DNA from: an uncultured Modestobacter sp.
GTDB lineage: Bacteria; Actinomycetota; Actinomycetes; Mycobacteriales; Geodermatophilaceae
Length of the DNA stretch: 64,000 bases
Direction of reading: 5' to 3'
NCBI RefSeq assembly: GCF_947486615.1
Contig: NZ_CANKUD010000002.1
Location: 496,001-560,000 of the forward strand
The notes under the pieces are model-generated. The model had not been told where the DNA came from. It saw only the letters and a program-made list of their open reading frames with translations, and did no database searches. Shown in pieces: positions 34,474 to 41,916 of this stretch. The position numbers and the translations under genes are program-made. Within the stretch, counting starts at the first letter, position 1. Each line of letters begins with the position of its first letter.

Positions 34474-35322
34474 ATGTCGGTGGAGTCGGCCACGGAGCCG
34501 GTGGAGGTCCTGCCCGGACCCGTGGCGCAGCGGCTGCACGTGACCAGCACGGGCGACCCGGACCGGCCGGTGCTGCTGCTGGCGCACGGCTTCGGCTGCG
34601 ACCAGGGCATGTGGGACGGCGTCCTGCCCGACTTCGGCGCCGACCACCGCGTCGTCCGCTACGACCTGATGGGTTACGGCCGGTCCGACGTCGCGGCCTA
34701 CGACCCGGAGCACTACTCGACCCTGGACGCGCACGCCGCGGACATCCTGGCGATCTGCGCGGAGCTCGACCTGCACGACGTCACCCTCGTCGCGCACAGC
34801 GTGAGCACGATGATGGCGCTGCTGGCCGCGGTGCGGGAACCCGGGCGGTTCCGGCAGGTCGTGCTGGTCGCGGCGTCCCCGTACTTCCTGGAGGACCCGG
34901 CCACCGGCTACGACGGCGGCTTCTCCGCCGCCGACATGGCCGAGGTCGCCGGCGCGCTGGACAGCAACTACTTCACCTGGGCCGAGGCGATGGCCCCGGT
35001 GATCATGGGGACGCCGGACGCGCCCGAGCACGGGGAGCGCCTCACCGCGAGCTTCTGCCGGGTCGACCCCGACGTCGCCCGCCAGCTGCTGGTCGTCATG
35101 TTCACCACCGACTTCCGCCCGCTGCTGCCCCGGGTCACCACCCCCACCGTGGTCGTGCAGAGCCGGGCCGACGCCCTGGTGCCACCGTCGGTCGGCGAGC
35201 ACCTGCACGCCCACCTGGCCGGCTCGACGCTGGTCCAGCTCGAGGCCGTCGGGCACTGCCCGCACATCAGCGCACCGGAGGAGACGGCCGCGGCCATCCG
35301 CGCCCACCTCCTGCCGCGGTGA
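34474..35322 (+). CDS. rsbQ: RsbQ-type alpha/beta hydrolase
   Basis: 282 residues. HGFGCDQGMWDGVLPDF is the RsbQ hallmark, nucleophile Ser109 in AHSVS, acid Asp233, base His261 in VGHCPH. B. subtilis RsbQ is an energy-stress factor that makes or hands a small hydrophobic ligand to the PAS domain of phosphatase RsbP. Here the gene 11 bp downstream encodes PAS-GGDEF-EAL, so the same sensory chemistry may gate c-di-GMP metabolism. ATG 34474 has GGAGAG seven bases upstream. Confidence 0.9.
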   Translation: MSVESATEPVEVLPGPVAQRLHVTSTGDPDRPVLLLAHGFGCDQGMWDGVLPDFGADHRVVRYDLMGYGRSDVAAYDPEHYSTLDAHAADILAICAELDLHDVTLVAHSVSTMMALLAAVREPGRFRQVVLVAASPYFLEDPATGYDGGFSAADMAEVAGALDSNYFTWAEAMAPVIMGTPDAPEHGERLTASFCRVDPDVARQLLVVMFTTDFRPLLPRVTTPTVVVQSRADALVPPSVGEHLHAHLAGSTLVQLEAVGHCPHISAPEETAAAIRAHLLPR

Positions 35323-35332
35323 CGAGGCACCG

Positions 35333-37072
35333 GTGACGCAACGGGACTACGCCGAGCTCTGGCAGCGCGCCCCGGGCGGGCACCTGCTGCTGGACGACGA
35401 CGGCCTGATCACCGCGGTCAACGCCACCTTCACCGGCTGGACCGGGTACACCGCCGAGGAACTGCTGGGCACCCCGTTCCCGAAGCTGTTGCCGATCGGC
35501 GACCGGGTGCTGTACACCACGCACTCCCTCCCCCAGCTGATGGTCAGCGGCCGGATCGCCGAGGCCTCGGTGCAGGTCGTCGGGCGTGACGGGTCGCGCC
35601 ACCCGGCACTGCTGAGCGCCACCCGGGTCTCCGGCCCGGACGGCCCGGAGACCCAGCTCGTGCTGGTCGACGCCCAGCAGCGCCGCCGCTACGAGGAGGA
35701 GCTGCTGGCCGCGCGGCGGCGGGCCGAGGAGTCCGAGGCGCGGATCACCCGGGCCGAGGCCGAGCTCGCCGAGCTCGTGCACCACGACTCGCTGACCGGG
35801 TTGCTCAACCGGCCCGGCCTGCTGCGGGCGCTGCACGACCGGCTCGGGGCCGCGCGCGCCGACCGGGGTGACGGTGCGGTGCCGACCGTGCTGTTCATCG
35901 ACCTCGACGGCTTCAAGACCGTCAACGACGACCTCGGGCACGCCAGCGGGGACGAGCTGCTGCAGGTCGTCGCGCGCCGGATCCGCTCGGCCTCCCGCGC
36001 CGGCGCCGACGTGGCCCGGTTCGCCGGCGACGAGTTCGTCGTCCTGGACGACGTCACCCCCTCCGGCGCCGCGCGGGTCGCCGACCGGCTGCTGGACCTG
36101 CTCGCCGAGCCGGTCGTGCTGCAGGGCGTGGAGGTCGTGGTCACCGCGAGCGTCGGGATCTGCTCCGCCGAGGTCCCGGCGTCCGGGCCGGATGCGGCCG
36201 AGCTCGTGCTCCGCCGCGCCGACAACGCCATGTACCGGGCCAAGGCGCAGGGCAGCGGCCGCTGGACCGCCCACCGCCCCGGGGACAGCGACCCGGGCGC
36301 CGACCGGCTCGTGCTGCTCGAGCAGCTGCGCAGCGGCATCCGCCAGGGCCAGCTGCGCGTCTTCTACCAACCCCGCCTGCACCTGCCGACCGGCCGGCTG
36401 AGCGGGGTCGAGGCGCTGGTCCGCTGGGAGCACCCGACCCGCGGGCTGCTCCAGCCCGGCGCCTTCATCGACGCCGCGGAGCAGTCCGGCATCATCCGCG
36501 AGCTCGGCGCCTGGGTGCTCGCCGAGGCCGTCGAGCAGGCCGTTCGCTGGGACGCCACCGGCGGGCCGGCGGGCCTGCAGGTCGCCGTCAACCTCTCCGC
36601 CCGTCAGCTGGCCGACACCGACCTGGTGCCGCTGGTCGCCCGCACCCTGGCCCGCGCCGGCCTGCCCGCCGCGCGGCTGGTCCTGGAGATCACCGAGACC
36701 GCGCTGATGAGCGACCCGGACGCCGCCCTGCGGTCGCTGCAGGCGCTCAAGGAACTGGGCGTGCTGCTGGCCGTCGACGACTTCGGCACCGGCTTCTCCA
36801 GCTTCACCTACCTCAAGCGGTTCCCGGTCGACGAGCTGAAGATCGACCGCTCGTTCGTCACCGGGATGACCACCGACCCCGGCGACCACGCGATCGTCGC
36901 CAGCTGCGTGCACCTGGCCCACGCGATGGGCCTGGTCGCCGTGGCCGAGGGCGTGGAGAGCGCCGCCGAGTGCGACGCCCTGCGCGCGCTGGGTGCCGAC
37001 CAGGCGCAGGGCTACTTCTTCAGCCGGCCCGTACCGGCCGACGACATGCCCCTCCCGATCGTCGTCGCCTGA
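35333..37072 (+). CDS. PAS-GGDEF-EAL cyclic-di-GMP turnover protein
   Basis: 579 residues, cytoplasmic. PAS at about 5-113 (LLLDDDGLITAVNATFTGWT, RDGSRHPALLSA), coiled linker 114-148 (ARRRAEESEARITRAEAELA), GGDEF at about 150-310 with active-site AGDEF at 231-235, and EAL at about 325-575 with EAL at 360-362, NLSARQL, EITETAL, DDFGTGFSS, LKIDRSF and VAEGVES, so the phosphodiesterase site looks complete. The A-site has Ala in place of the first Gly, which some active cyclases tolerate; the RxxD inhibitory site is absent (AGAD). GTG start, 11 bp after the rsbQ stop. Confidence 0.93.
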   Translation: MTQRDYAELWQRAPGGHLLLDDDGLITAVNATFTGWTGYTAEELLGTPFPKLLPIGDRVLYTTHSLPQLMVSGRIAEASVQVVGRDGSRHPALLSATRVSGPDGPETQLVLVDAQQRRRYEEELLAARRRAEESEARITRAEAELAELVHHDSLTGLLNRPGLLRALHDRLGAARADRGDGAVPTVLFIDLDGFKTVNDDLGHASGDELLQVVARRIRSASRAGADVARFAGDEFVVLDDVTPSGAARVADRLLDLLAEPVVLQGVEVVVTASVGICSAEVPASGPDAAELVLRRADNAMYRAKAQGSGRWTAHRPGDSDPGADRLVLLEQLRSGIRQGQLRVFYQPRLHLPTGRLSGVEALVRWEHPTRGLLQPGAFIDAAEQSGIIRELGAWVLAEAVEQAVRWDATGGPAGLQVAVNLSARQLADTDLVPLVARTLARAGLPAARLVLEITETALMSDPDAALRSLQALKELGVLLAVDDFGTGFSSFTYLKRFPVDELKIDRSFVTGMTTDPGDHAIVASCVHLAHAMGLVAVAEGVESAAECDALRALGADQAQGYFFSRPVPADDMPLPIVVA

Positions 37073-37208
37073 GCCGTCGCCTGCACCACCTCCGCCCAGG
37101 GGGTGGCCTGCAGGCCCAGGACGGCGGTGGTCTCACTGCTGTCCAGCACGAAGTCGGCGTCCCACTGGTGCCGGATGGCCGCCACCTCGCGCGGCTCCAG
37201 GCCGCCCG
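37073..37208 (-). pseudogene. Remnant of an NAD-dependent epimerase/reductase C-terminus
   Basis: On the minus strand, codons at 37208-37073 read GGLEPREVAAIRHQWDADFV then LDSSETTAVLGLQATPWAEV and a short helix, the characteristic last about 45 residues of extended SDR epimerase-like proteins (a xxFVLDSSKTTAxLGLxPTPWxExLxAT pattern). No start or Rossmann domain exists upstream: 37209-37312 belongs to other sequence and the DUF1416 gene follows. It is probably a deletion relic. The frame then runs into the antisense of the EAL gene and stops at 37012. Confidence 0.6.
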
Positions 37209-37312
37209 GGACGGCTCGAGCCGGACGACGTGGGCAGACGCGACAGCGCCCGCCCCGGCCGGAGCCGGTGCGGGCGCTGTGCGGTCGCTCCGTGGAGCGG
37301 CGAGGTGGTGCG

Positions 37313-37606
37313 TCAGTCGATCGCGAGCGTCGTCTCGTTCAGGCCGACCTCGGCGTCGACGGCGCGCTCGGCGCGGCCGACCGGCGACAGCGACCGCAGG
37401 GTCCACTGCCCCGGGGCGGCGAAGAACCGGAACTCGCCCTCCGGGCTGGTCACCACCTCGGCGGTGAACTCACCCGTGGCGTCCAGCAGCCGCACGTAGG
37501 CGCCGGCCACCGGCGACCCGTCGTGCCAGACCGACCCCTGGATCACCGTCTGGGTGCTCAGGTCGACCCCGGCGAGACCGCCACCCTGCTTCGGGGCCCC
37601 GCACAC
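37313..37606 (-). CDS. DUF1416 protein (SseC-like)
   Basis: 97 residues. CGAPKQGGGLAGVDL at the N-terminus, then IQGSVWHDGSPVAGAYVRLL, a transthyretin/carboxypeptidase-regulatory-like beta sandwich, ending FRFFAAPGQWTLR. The conserved N-terminal Cys is present. In mycobacteria SseC2 (Rv0814c) is next to the sulfurtransferase CysA2, as here, and the pair has been linked with sulfur trafficking, including molybdopterin-type pathways. GTG start two bases after the sulfurtransferase stop. Confidence 0.9.
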   Translation of the reverse strand: MCGAPKQGGGLAGVDLSTQTVIQGSVWHDGSPVAGAYVRLLDATGEFTAEVVTSPEGEFRFFAAPGQWTLRSLSPVGRAERAVDAEVGLNETTLAID

Positions 37607-37608
37607 GG

Positions 37609-38442
37609 TCAGGCGCCCTTCTGGATCGGGACGCCGACCAGGGAGCCGTACTCGGTCCAGGAGCCGTCGTAGTTCTTGACGTTGGCGTGCCCCAGCAGCT
37701 CGCGCAGCACGAACCAGGTGTGGCTGGAGCGCTCACCGATCCGGCAGTAGGCGATGGTGTCCTTGCCGGTGTCCAGGCCTGCGTCGGCGTAGAGCTTGGC
37801 GAGCTCCTCGTCGCTCTTGAAGGTGCCGTCCTCGTTGGCCGCCTTGCTCCACGGCACGTTGACCGCCGAGGGGATGTGGCCGGCGCGCTGCGCACCCTCC
37901 TGCGGGAGGTGGGCCGGGGCGGTCAGCTTGCCGGCGAACTCGTCGGGCGAGCGGACGTCGACCAGGTTCTGCTGGCCGATCGCCGAGACGACCTCGTCGC
38001 GGAAGGCGCGGATGGAGGTGTCGGGCTCGGCGGCGGAGTACTGCGTCGCCGGGCGCTGCACGGCGTCGGCGGAGAGCGGGCGGCTGTCCAGCTCCCACTT
38101 CTTGCGGCCGCCGTCGATCAGCTTGACGTCGCGGTGGCCGTAGACCTTGAAGTACCAGTAGGCGTAGGCGGCGAACCAGTTGTTGTTGCCGCCGTAGAGC
38201 ACCACGGTGTCGTCGTTGCTGATGCCCTTGGCCGACAGCAGGGCGCTGAAGCCCTCGCGGTCGACGAAGTCGCGGGACTCGGCGTCCTGCAGGTCGGTCT
38301 TCCAGTCCAGCTTGACGGCACCCGCGAGGTGCCCCTTGTCGTAGGCGCTGGTGTCCTCGTCGACCTCGACGAAGACGATGCCCGGGTTGCCCAGGTGCTC
38401 CTGGGCCCAGTCGGCGGTGACGAGCACGTCAGAACGGCTCAT
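37609..38442 (-). CDS. Thiosulfate sulfurtransferase (rhodanese, CysA2/SseA-like)
   Basis: 277 residues, two tandem rhodanese domains; the catalytic Cys is in the second, IAYCRIGERSSHTWFVL, with the CRxGxR loop of thiosulfate sulfurtransferases. The first domain is inactive (YGGNNNWFAAYAYW). Transfers sulfane sulfur from thiosulfate to an acceptor, probably the neighbouring small protein or thioredoxin. ATG 38442, with GGAGGAACCACC just before it. It lies downstream of a Cys-rich leader peptide that may regulate it by attenuation. Confidence 0.93.
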   Translation of the reverse strand: MSRSDVLVTADWAQEHLGNPGIVFVEVDEDTSAYDKGHLAGAVKLDWKTDLQDAESRDFVDREGFSALLSAKGISNDDTVVLYGGNNNWFAAYAYWYFKVYGHRDVKLIDGGRKKWELDSRPLSADAVQRPATQYSAAEPDTSIRAFRDEVVSAIGQQNLVDVRSPDEFAGKLTAPAHLPQEGAQRAGHIPSAVNVPWSKAANEDGTFKSDEELAKLYADAGLDTGKDTIAYCRIGERSSHTWFVLRELLGHANVKNYDGSWTEYGSLVGVPIQKGA

Positions 38443-38603
38443 GGTGGTTCCTCCATCAGTGGGGGCTGGCGGTGCGGACGTCGTTCGTGTGCATGCAGTG
38501 CGGTGCGTGCGGTACGGAGCCGGTGCCCACGGTGCCGGTGGCACGGGGCGGCGACGGACGGCGGTCCAGGCGACGGGACGGTCACGTCCGGGCGGGGAGG
38601 CCC

Positions 38604-38678
38604 TCAGCAGGCCGGACAGAGGCAGCTGCCAAGGCGGCACAGGTCGACTGTGCGGCGCGAGGTCAGCAGGGTGCCCAC
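38604..38678 (-). CDS. Cysteine-rich leader peptide (24 aa)
   Basis: VGTLLTSRRTVDLCRLGSCL then CPAC-stop: four cysteines in the last 12 residues, matching the RRxVDLCR pattern of NCBI 'putative leader peptides' in front of actinobacterial sulfur genes. The GTG is leaderless: TACTCT (plus strand AGAGTA 38685-38690) ends six bases before it. The 161 bp to the sulfurtransferase ATG contain inverted repeats (for example GGACG-GTCA-CGTCC near 38575-38590). Mycobacterial poly-Cys leaders act as cysteine-responsive attenuators; the same is likely here. Confidence 0.8.
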   Translation of the reverse strand: MGTLLTSRRTVDLCRLGSCLCPAC

Positions 38679-38695
38679 GGCGCGAGAGTATCGGA

Positions 38696-39046
38696 TCACC
38701 GCGCCACCGGCGTGTGGACGTCGACCAGGGCGGCCAGCTCCGCGGCGCCCGGCGCGCCGGTGGACCGGGTGACGACGGCCCCGGAGCGGTCCAGCCAGAG
38801 CACGGTGGGCGTCACCCGGACGTCCAGGGCCCGGACGGCGTCCAGGTGGCTCTCCGCGTCGACGTGCACGTGCACCAGACCGGTGCGGGTCCGCTGGAGC
38901 TGCTGCAGCCGGGCCCGGGTCGCGCGGCACGGGCCGCAGAAGGCGGTGGAGAACTGCACGGCGGTCAGCTCGGCGTCACCCGGGCGCACGCCGAGCCCGG
39001 CCAGGACGGCGAGCACCCGGTCGTCGGGCGCGGCAGACGGGCTCAC
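38696..39046 (-). CDS. Thioredoxin-like protein (ThiX-like, Rv0816c)
   Basis: 116 residues, thioredoxin fold: active-site FCGPC (about residues 36-40) followed by helix RATRARLQQLQ, VHVHVDAESHLDAV and cis-Pro region VRVTPTVLWLD. Single-domain cytoplasmic thiol-disulfide protein. In mycobacteria the homologue lies beside cysA2/sseC2, as here. Its end touches the leader-peptide promoter. GTG start 39046. Confidence 0.9.
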   Translation of the reverse strand: MSPSAAPDDRVLAVLAGLGVRPGDAELTAVQFSTAFCGPCRATRARLQQLQRTRTGLVHVHVDAESHLDAVRALDVRVTPTVLWLDRSGAVVTRSTGAPGAAELAALVDVHTPVAR

Positions 39047-39089
39047 CCCAGCGTCAACGGGTGCCCTGCCGGGGGCATTCCGCCGGCGC

Positions 39090-39779
39090 TCAGCCCTGCA
39101 GCACCGTGTCGGTCGCCTCGACCCGCACGTCCACCCCGTCGGCCGCCGGCTCGACGCTGGTCAGCTGCAGCCCGAACGGCAGCGCGGGCACCGCGTAGGA
39201 GAAGTCGAGCAGGTCCGCCGCCCGGTCCACGACGACCCCGGGCACGTCCACCCCGGCCGCGGCCGCGGTGCCCACGTCCACCACGACGTCCTGCCCGTCC
39301 AGTGCCAGCGAGCCGGTGGCGGTGACCGGGAACTCGACGCCCAGCACCTCCAGCGTGCGGGTGATCCGCAGCCCGTCGCCGTCCTGCTCCAGCATCGTGT
39401 CGCCGCCGAGCTGCTGGGCCAGCAGGTCGTAGGAGAGGGTGGCCGTGCCGTCGACCTGCTCGACCGGGATCTCCTGCACCGACCCGGACAGCGCGTCGGA
39501 CAGCGGCACCTGCACCCCGCGCAACGACACGTCGGCCCGGGTGCCGGCCGGCTGCCCGAGCTGCTCGGCGGTCAGGCTGATCCGCACGTCCTCGTACCGG
39601 CCCGCCACCGCCTGGGTCAGGAACGGGAACCCGGTGATGTCCACCTCCGGGGTGCCCGCGAGGCCGCCCCGGTCGGCCAGCTGCTCGGCGACCCGCCCCT
39701 CGGCGACCCGCACGCCCACCCGGTCGGCGACCACGAGCAGGCCGACGACGATCAGCAGGGAGACCAGCAGCGCCTTCAC
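39090..39779 (-). CDS. DUF2993 protein (LmeA-like)
   Basis: 229 residues. One N-terminal hydrophobic helix (about 3-19, VKALLVSLLIVVGLLVVADR) then a beta-rich domain with ITGFPFLTQAVAGRYEDVRI, the DUF2993 signature. Mycobacterial LmeA (Rv0817c), a periplasmic phospholipid-binding protein required for lipomannan/lipoarabinomannan elongation, is in the same gene neighbourhood (next to thiX and glnR). GTG 39779; GGGAG immediately upstream is too close to be a normal RBS. Confidence 0.85.
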   Translation of the reverse strand: MKALLVSLLIVVGLLVVADRVGVRVAEGRVAEQLADRGGLAGTPEVDITGFPFLTQAVAGRYEDVRISLTAEQLGQPAGTRADVSLRGVQVPLSDALSGSVQEIPVEQVDGTATLSYDLLAQQLGGDTMLEQDGDGLRITRTLEVLGVEFPVTATGSLALDGQDVVVDVGTAAAAGVDVPGVVVDRAADLLDFSYAVPALPFGLQLTSVEPAADGVDVRVEATDTVLQG

Positions 39780-39801
39780 GCTCCCGAGTGTGCCTGCCCG
39801 G

Positions 39802-40623
39802 TCAGCCGGTGCCGTGCACCGCGAGGGCGTAGGCCACCGGCGCGGCGGCGGCCAGCGGGAGCACGGCCTGCACCACCGGCAGCGCCCAGCTGCGCTCGTC
39901 CCGTTCCACCGCGACGTAGGACGCCGCGAGGGCCGCCAGCGCGGCCACCCCGCCCAGCGCCGCTCCGTAGATCGCCGCCGACAGGGCGTCCAGCAGCACC
40001 CCGTCGGTGCGCCGCAGCACCGCGACCGCGACCGCCGCGGCCACCGCCAGCCCGAGCCCGAGCAGCCCACGCGGCACGCCCGCGGCGATCTGCGGGCGGG
40101 GCAGCACCAGGTCGACCAGGTGACCGACGACCAGCGCGGCGCCGACCGCGAGCACCGCCGTGTCGACCGCCCGCCCGCCGCCGTCCAGCCGGGCCACGGC
40201 CAGCAGCACGGCCAGCGCGCACACCGCGCTCAGCAGCAGGACGACGCCGGCCAGCGAGGCCACCAGGTACAGCCGGGGCGCCGGCCGGGTCATCTGGTGG
40301 ACGACGGCGGCCAGGAAGCCCAGGCCGAGCACCGCCAGCACGGCGTCCAGCTCGGGGCGGTCGGGCAGCAGCAGCGCCAGGTCGGCGCCGACGGCGGCGA
40401 CCGCGCCCAGCGCGAGCGACCCGGTGAAGCCGCGGATCCCGGTGGCCACGACCCACCCGGCGACCAGCGCGAGCTGCAGGACCAGCACCGCGACCACCCG
40501 GCCGGCGTCGCCCAGCAGCGCCGGCAGCCCGGCGGCGAGGAGCGTCACGGCGAGGACGGCGCCGGCGGCCGGCAGGTGGTGGGCGCGCGGCGACAACGTC
40601 TCGTGCACGTCGGCGTCGCTCAC
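39802..40623 (-). CDS. Polytopic membrane protein, 273 aa
   Basis: GTG at 40623 overlaps the truncated hydrolase stop (GTGA). About seven to eight hydrophobic segments, Ala/Leu/Val-rich, with basic loops (RPAPRLYLVASLAG, LPRPQIAAGVPRG). No family I recognise; not obviously a transporter. Lies between the LmeA-like protein and the truncated hydrolase, so a role in envelope lipid metabolism is conceivable but unsupported. Confidence 0.75.
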   Translation of the reverse strand: MSDADVHETLSPRAHHLPAAGAVLAVTLLAAGLPALLGDAGRVVAVLVLQLALVAGWVVATGIRGFTGSLALGAVAAVGADLALLLPDRPELDAVLAVLGLGFLAAVVHQMTRPAPRLYLVASLAGVVLLLSAVCALAVLLAVARLDGGGRAVDTAVLAVGAALVVGHLVDLVLPRPQIAAGVPRGLLGLGLAVAAAVAVAVLRRTDGVLLDALSAAIYGAALGGVAALAALAASYVAVERDERSWALPVVQAVLPLAAAAPVAYALAVHGTG

Positions 40624-41033
40624 CCTGCGATCGTCGCAGAGAGCGCCGGGCCCGCCGGGACGGTGCGCCCGGCCGTGTCGTCCGCACCGACCGCGGCAGC
40701 CGCCCACCGGCCGATCCGCTCGGCGACCCGCGCCGCGCGCACCGCGGCGTCGGCGAGCTCCGGGTCGCCACCCGCCGCCGTGCCGCCACCCGAGGAGCCG
40801 TGCCCCCGGGAGTCCAGCGCCCGCACGTCCCCGGACGCGGTCAGCCAGCCGGCCAGCCGGGCGAAGGACTCCCGGGACACCGAGTGGGTGAAGCCGTGCG
40901 CCACCACGAAGGTGGGGTGCCCGGCAGGGACGTCCGGGCCGGCCGGGAAGGCGAGCCCCGCCAGCCGCACCCCGTCGCTGCTGCGGACCCGGATGACACG
41001 TCCCTCCGCGCGGAGGAGGGAACGGCGGCGCAC
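40620..41033 (-). CDS. Alpha/beta hydrolase, apparently truncated at the C-terminus
   Basis: 137 residues. The first half is a normal hydrolase start: DGVRLAGLAFPAG, VVAHGFTHSVSRE (HGF oxyanion loop) and VRALDSRGHGSSGG. After this the sequence becomes Ala-rich (PELADAAVRAARVAERIGRW) and ends; there is no GxSxG nucleophile, acid or His. It still ends in a four-base overlap with the next gene, so it could be expressed, but it cannot be a working hydrolase. Either a decayed gene or a shortened partner protein. GTG start, AGGA eight bases upstream. Confidence 0.65.
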   Translation of the reverse strand: MRRRSLLRAEGRVIRVRSSDGVRLAGLAFPAGPDVPAGHPTFVVAHGFTHSVSRESFARLAGWLTASGDVRALDSRGHGSSGGGTAAGGDPELADAAVRAARVAERIGRWAAAAVGADDTAGRTVPAGPALSATIAG

Positions 41034-41105
41034 GTCGGCTATCCTGCCCTCTCACCTCGACAGCGCAGTCGACGGCCTGGGATCACACCCCAGTGAGGAG
41101 ACGAC

Positions 41106-41843
41106 ATGCGACTCGTGCTCATGACCTCGGCCCGCCAGGCGACCACCGAGGTCCTCCCCGCCCTGGGGCTGCTGGCCCACCAGGTGCGCGTGGTGGCCCC
41201 AGAGCTGTCCAGCCTGCTCGACGGGGACGCCGGGGACGTCGTGCTCGTCGACGCCCGGCACGACCTCGTCTCCGCCCGCACGCTGTGCTCCCTGCTCGCC
41301 TCGACCGGGGTCGCCGCCTCCCTCGTCGCCGTCCTCTCCGAGGGCGGGCTGGTCGCGCTGTCGGCCGACTGGGGCGTGGACGACGTCCTGCTGGACACCG
41401 CGGGCCCGGCCGAGGTCGACGCCCGGCTCAAGTGGGCGACGGCCCGCCGGCTGGCCGCGGCCACCCCGGCCGACGGCGCCGACGGCGGCGTCACGAAGGC
41501 CGGCGAGCTGGTGATCGACGAGCACAGCTACTCGGCGAAGCTCCGCGGCCGCCCGCTCGACCTGACCTACAAGGAGTTCGAGCTCCTCAAGTACCTCGCC
41601 CAGCACCCGGGCCGGGTCTTCTCCCGCGCGCAGCTGCTGCAGGAGATCTGGGGCTACGACTACTTCGGCGGCACCCGCACCGTCGACGTCCACGTCCGCC
41701 GGCTGCGCGCCAAGCTCGGCACCGAGCACGAGGCGCTGATCGGCACCGTCCGCAACGTCGGCTACAAGCTGGACCAGCAGGTCGCCGACGCCACCGCCGC
41801 AGCGAACGTGGCGGCCGGCGACGCCGGCGCCCCTGTCTCCTGA
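41106..41843 (+). CDS. glnR: Nitrogen regulator GlnR (orphan OmpR-type)
   Basis: 245 residues. Degenerate receiver without the usual acidic pair ([16 protein letters not shown]), with Asp44/Asp49 near the phosphorylation position, and a winged-helix C-terminus ([33 protein letters not shown]). GlnR is an unphosphorylated homodimer regulator of ammonium assimilation and other nitrogen/carbon genes in actinobacteria. Counterpart of Rv0818. ATG 41106, GAGGAG upstream (GTGAGGAGACGAC). Divergent from the truncated hydrolase. Confidence 0.9.
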   Translation: MRLVLMTSARQATTEVLPALGLLAHQVRVVAPELSSLLDGDAGDVVLVDARHDLVSARTLCSLLASTGVAASLVAVLSEGGLVALSADWGVDDVLLDTAGPAEVDARLKWATARRLAAATPADGADGGVTKAGELVIDEHSYSAKLRGRPLDLTYKEFELLKYLAQHPGRVFSRAQLLQEIWGYDYFGGTRTVDVHVRRLRAKLGTEHEALIGTVRNVGYKLDQQVADATAAANVAAGDAGAPVS

Positions 41844-41916
41844 GCCCGGTCCGCTGAGCACCGCCCCCGTCCTCGTCGAGGCCGGCGACCGCCTGCCGGC
41901 CGCCGCCGTCCCCGAG

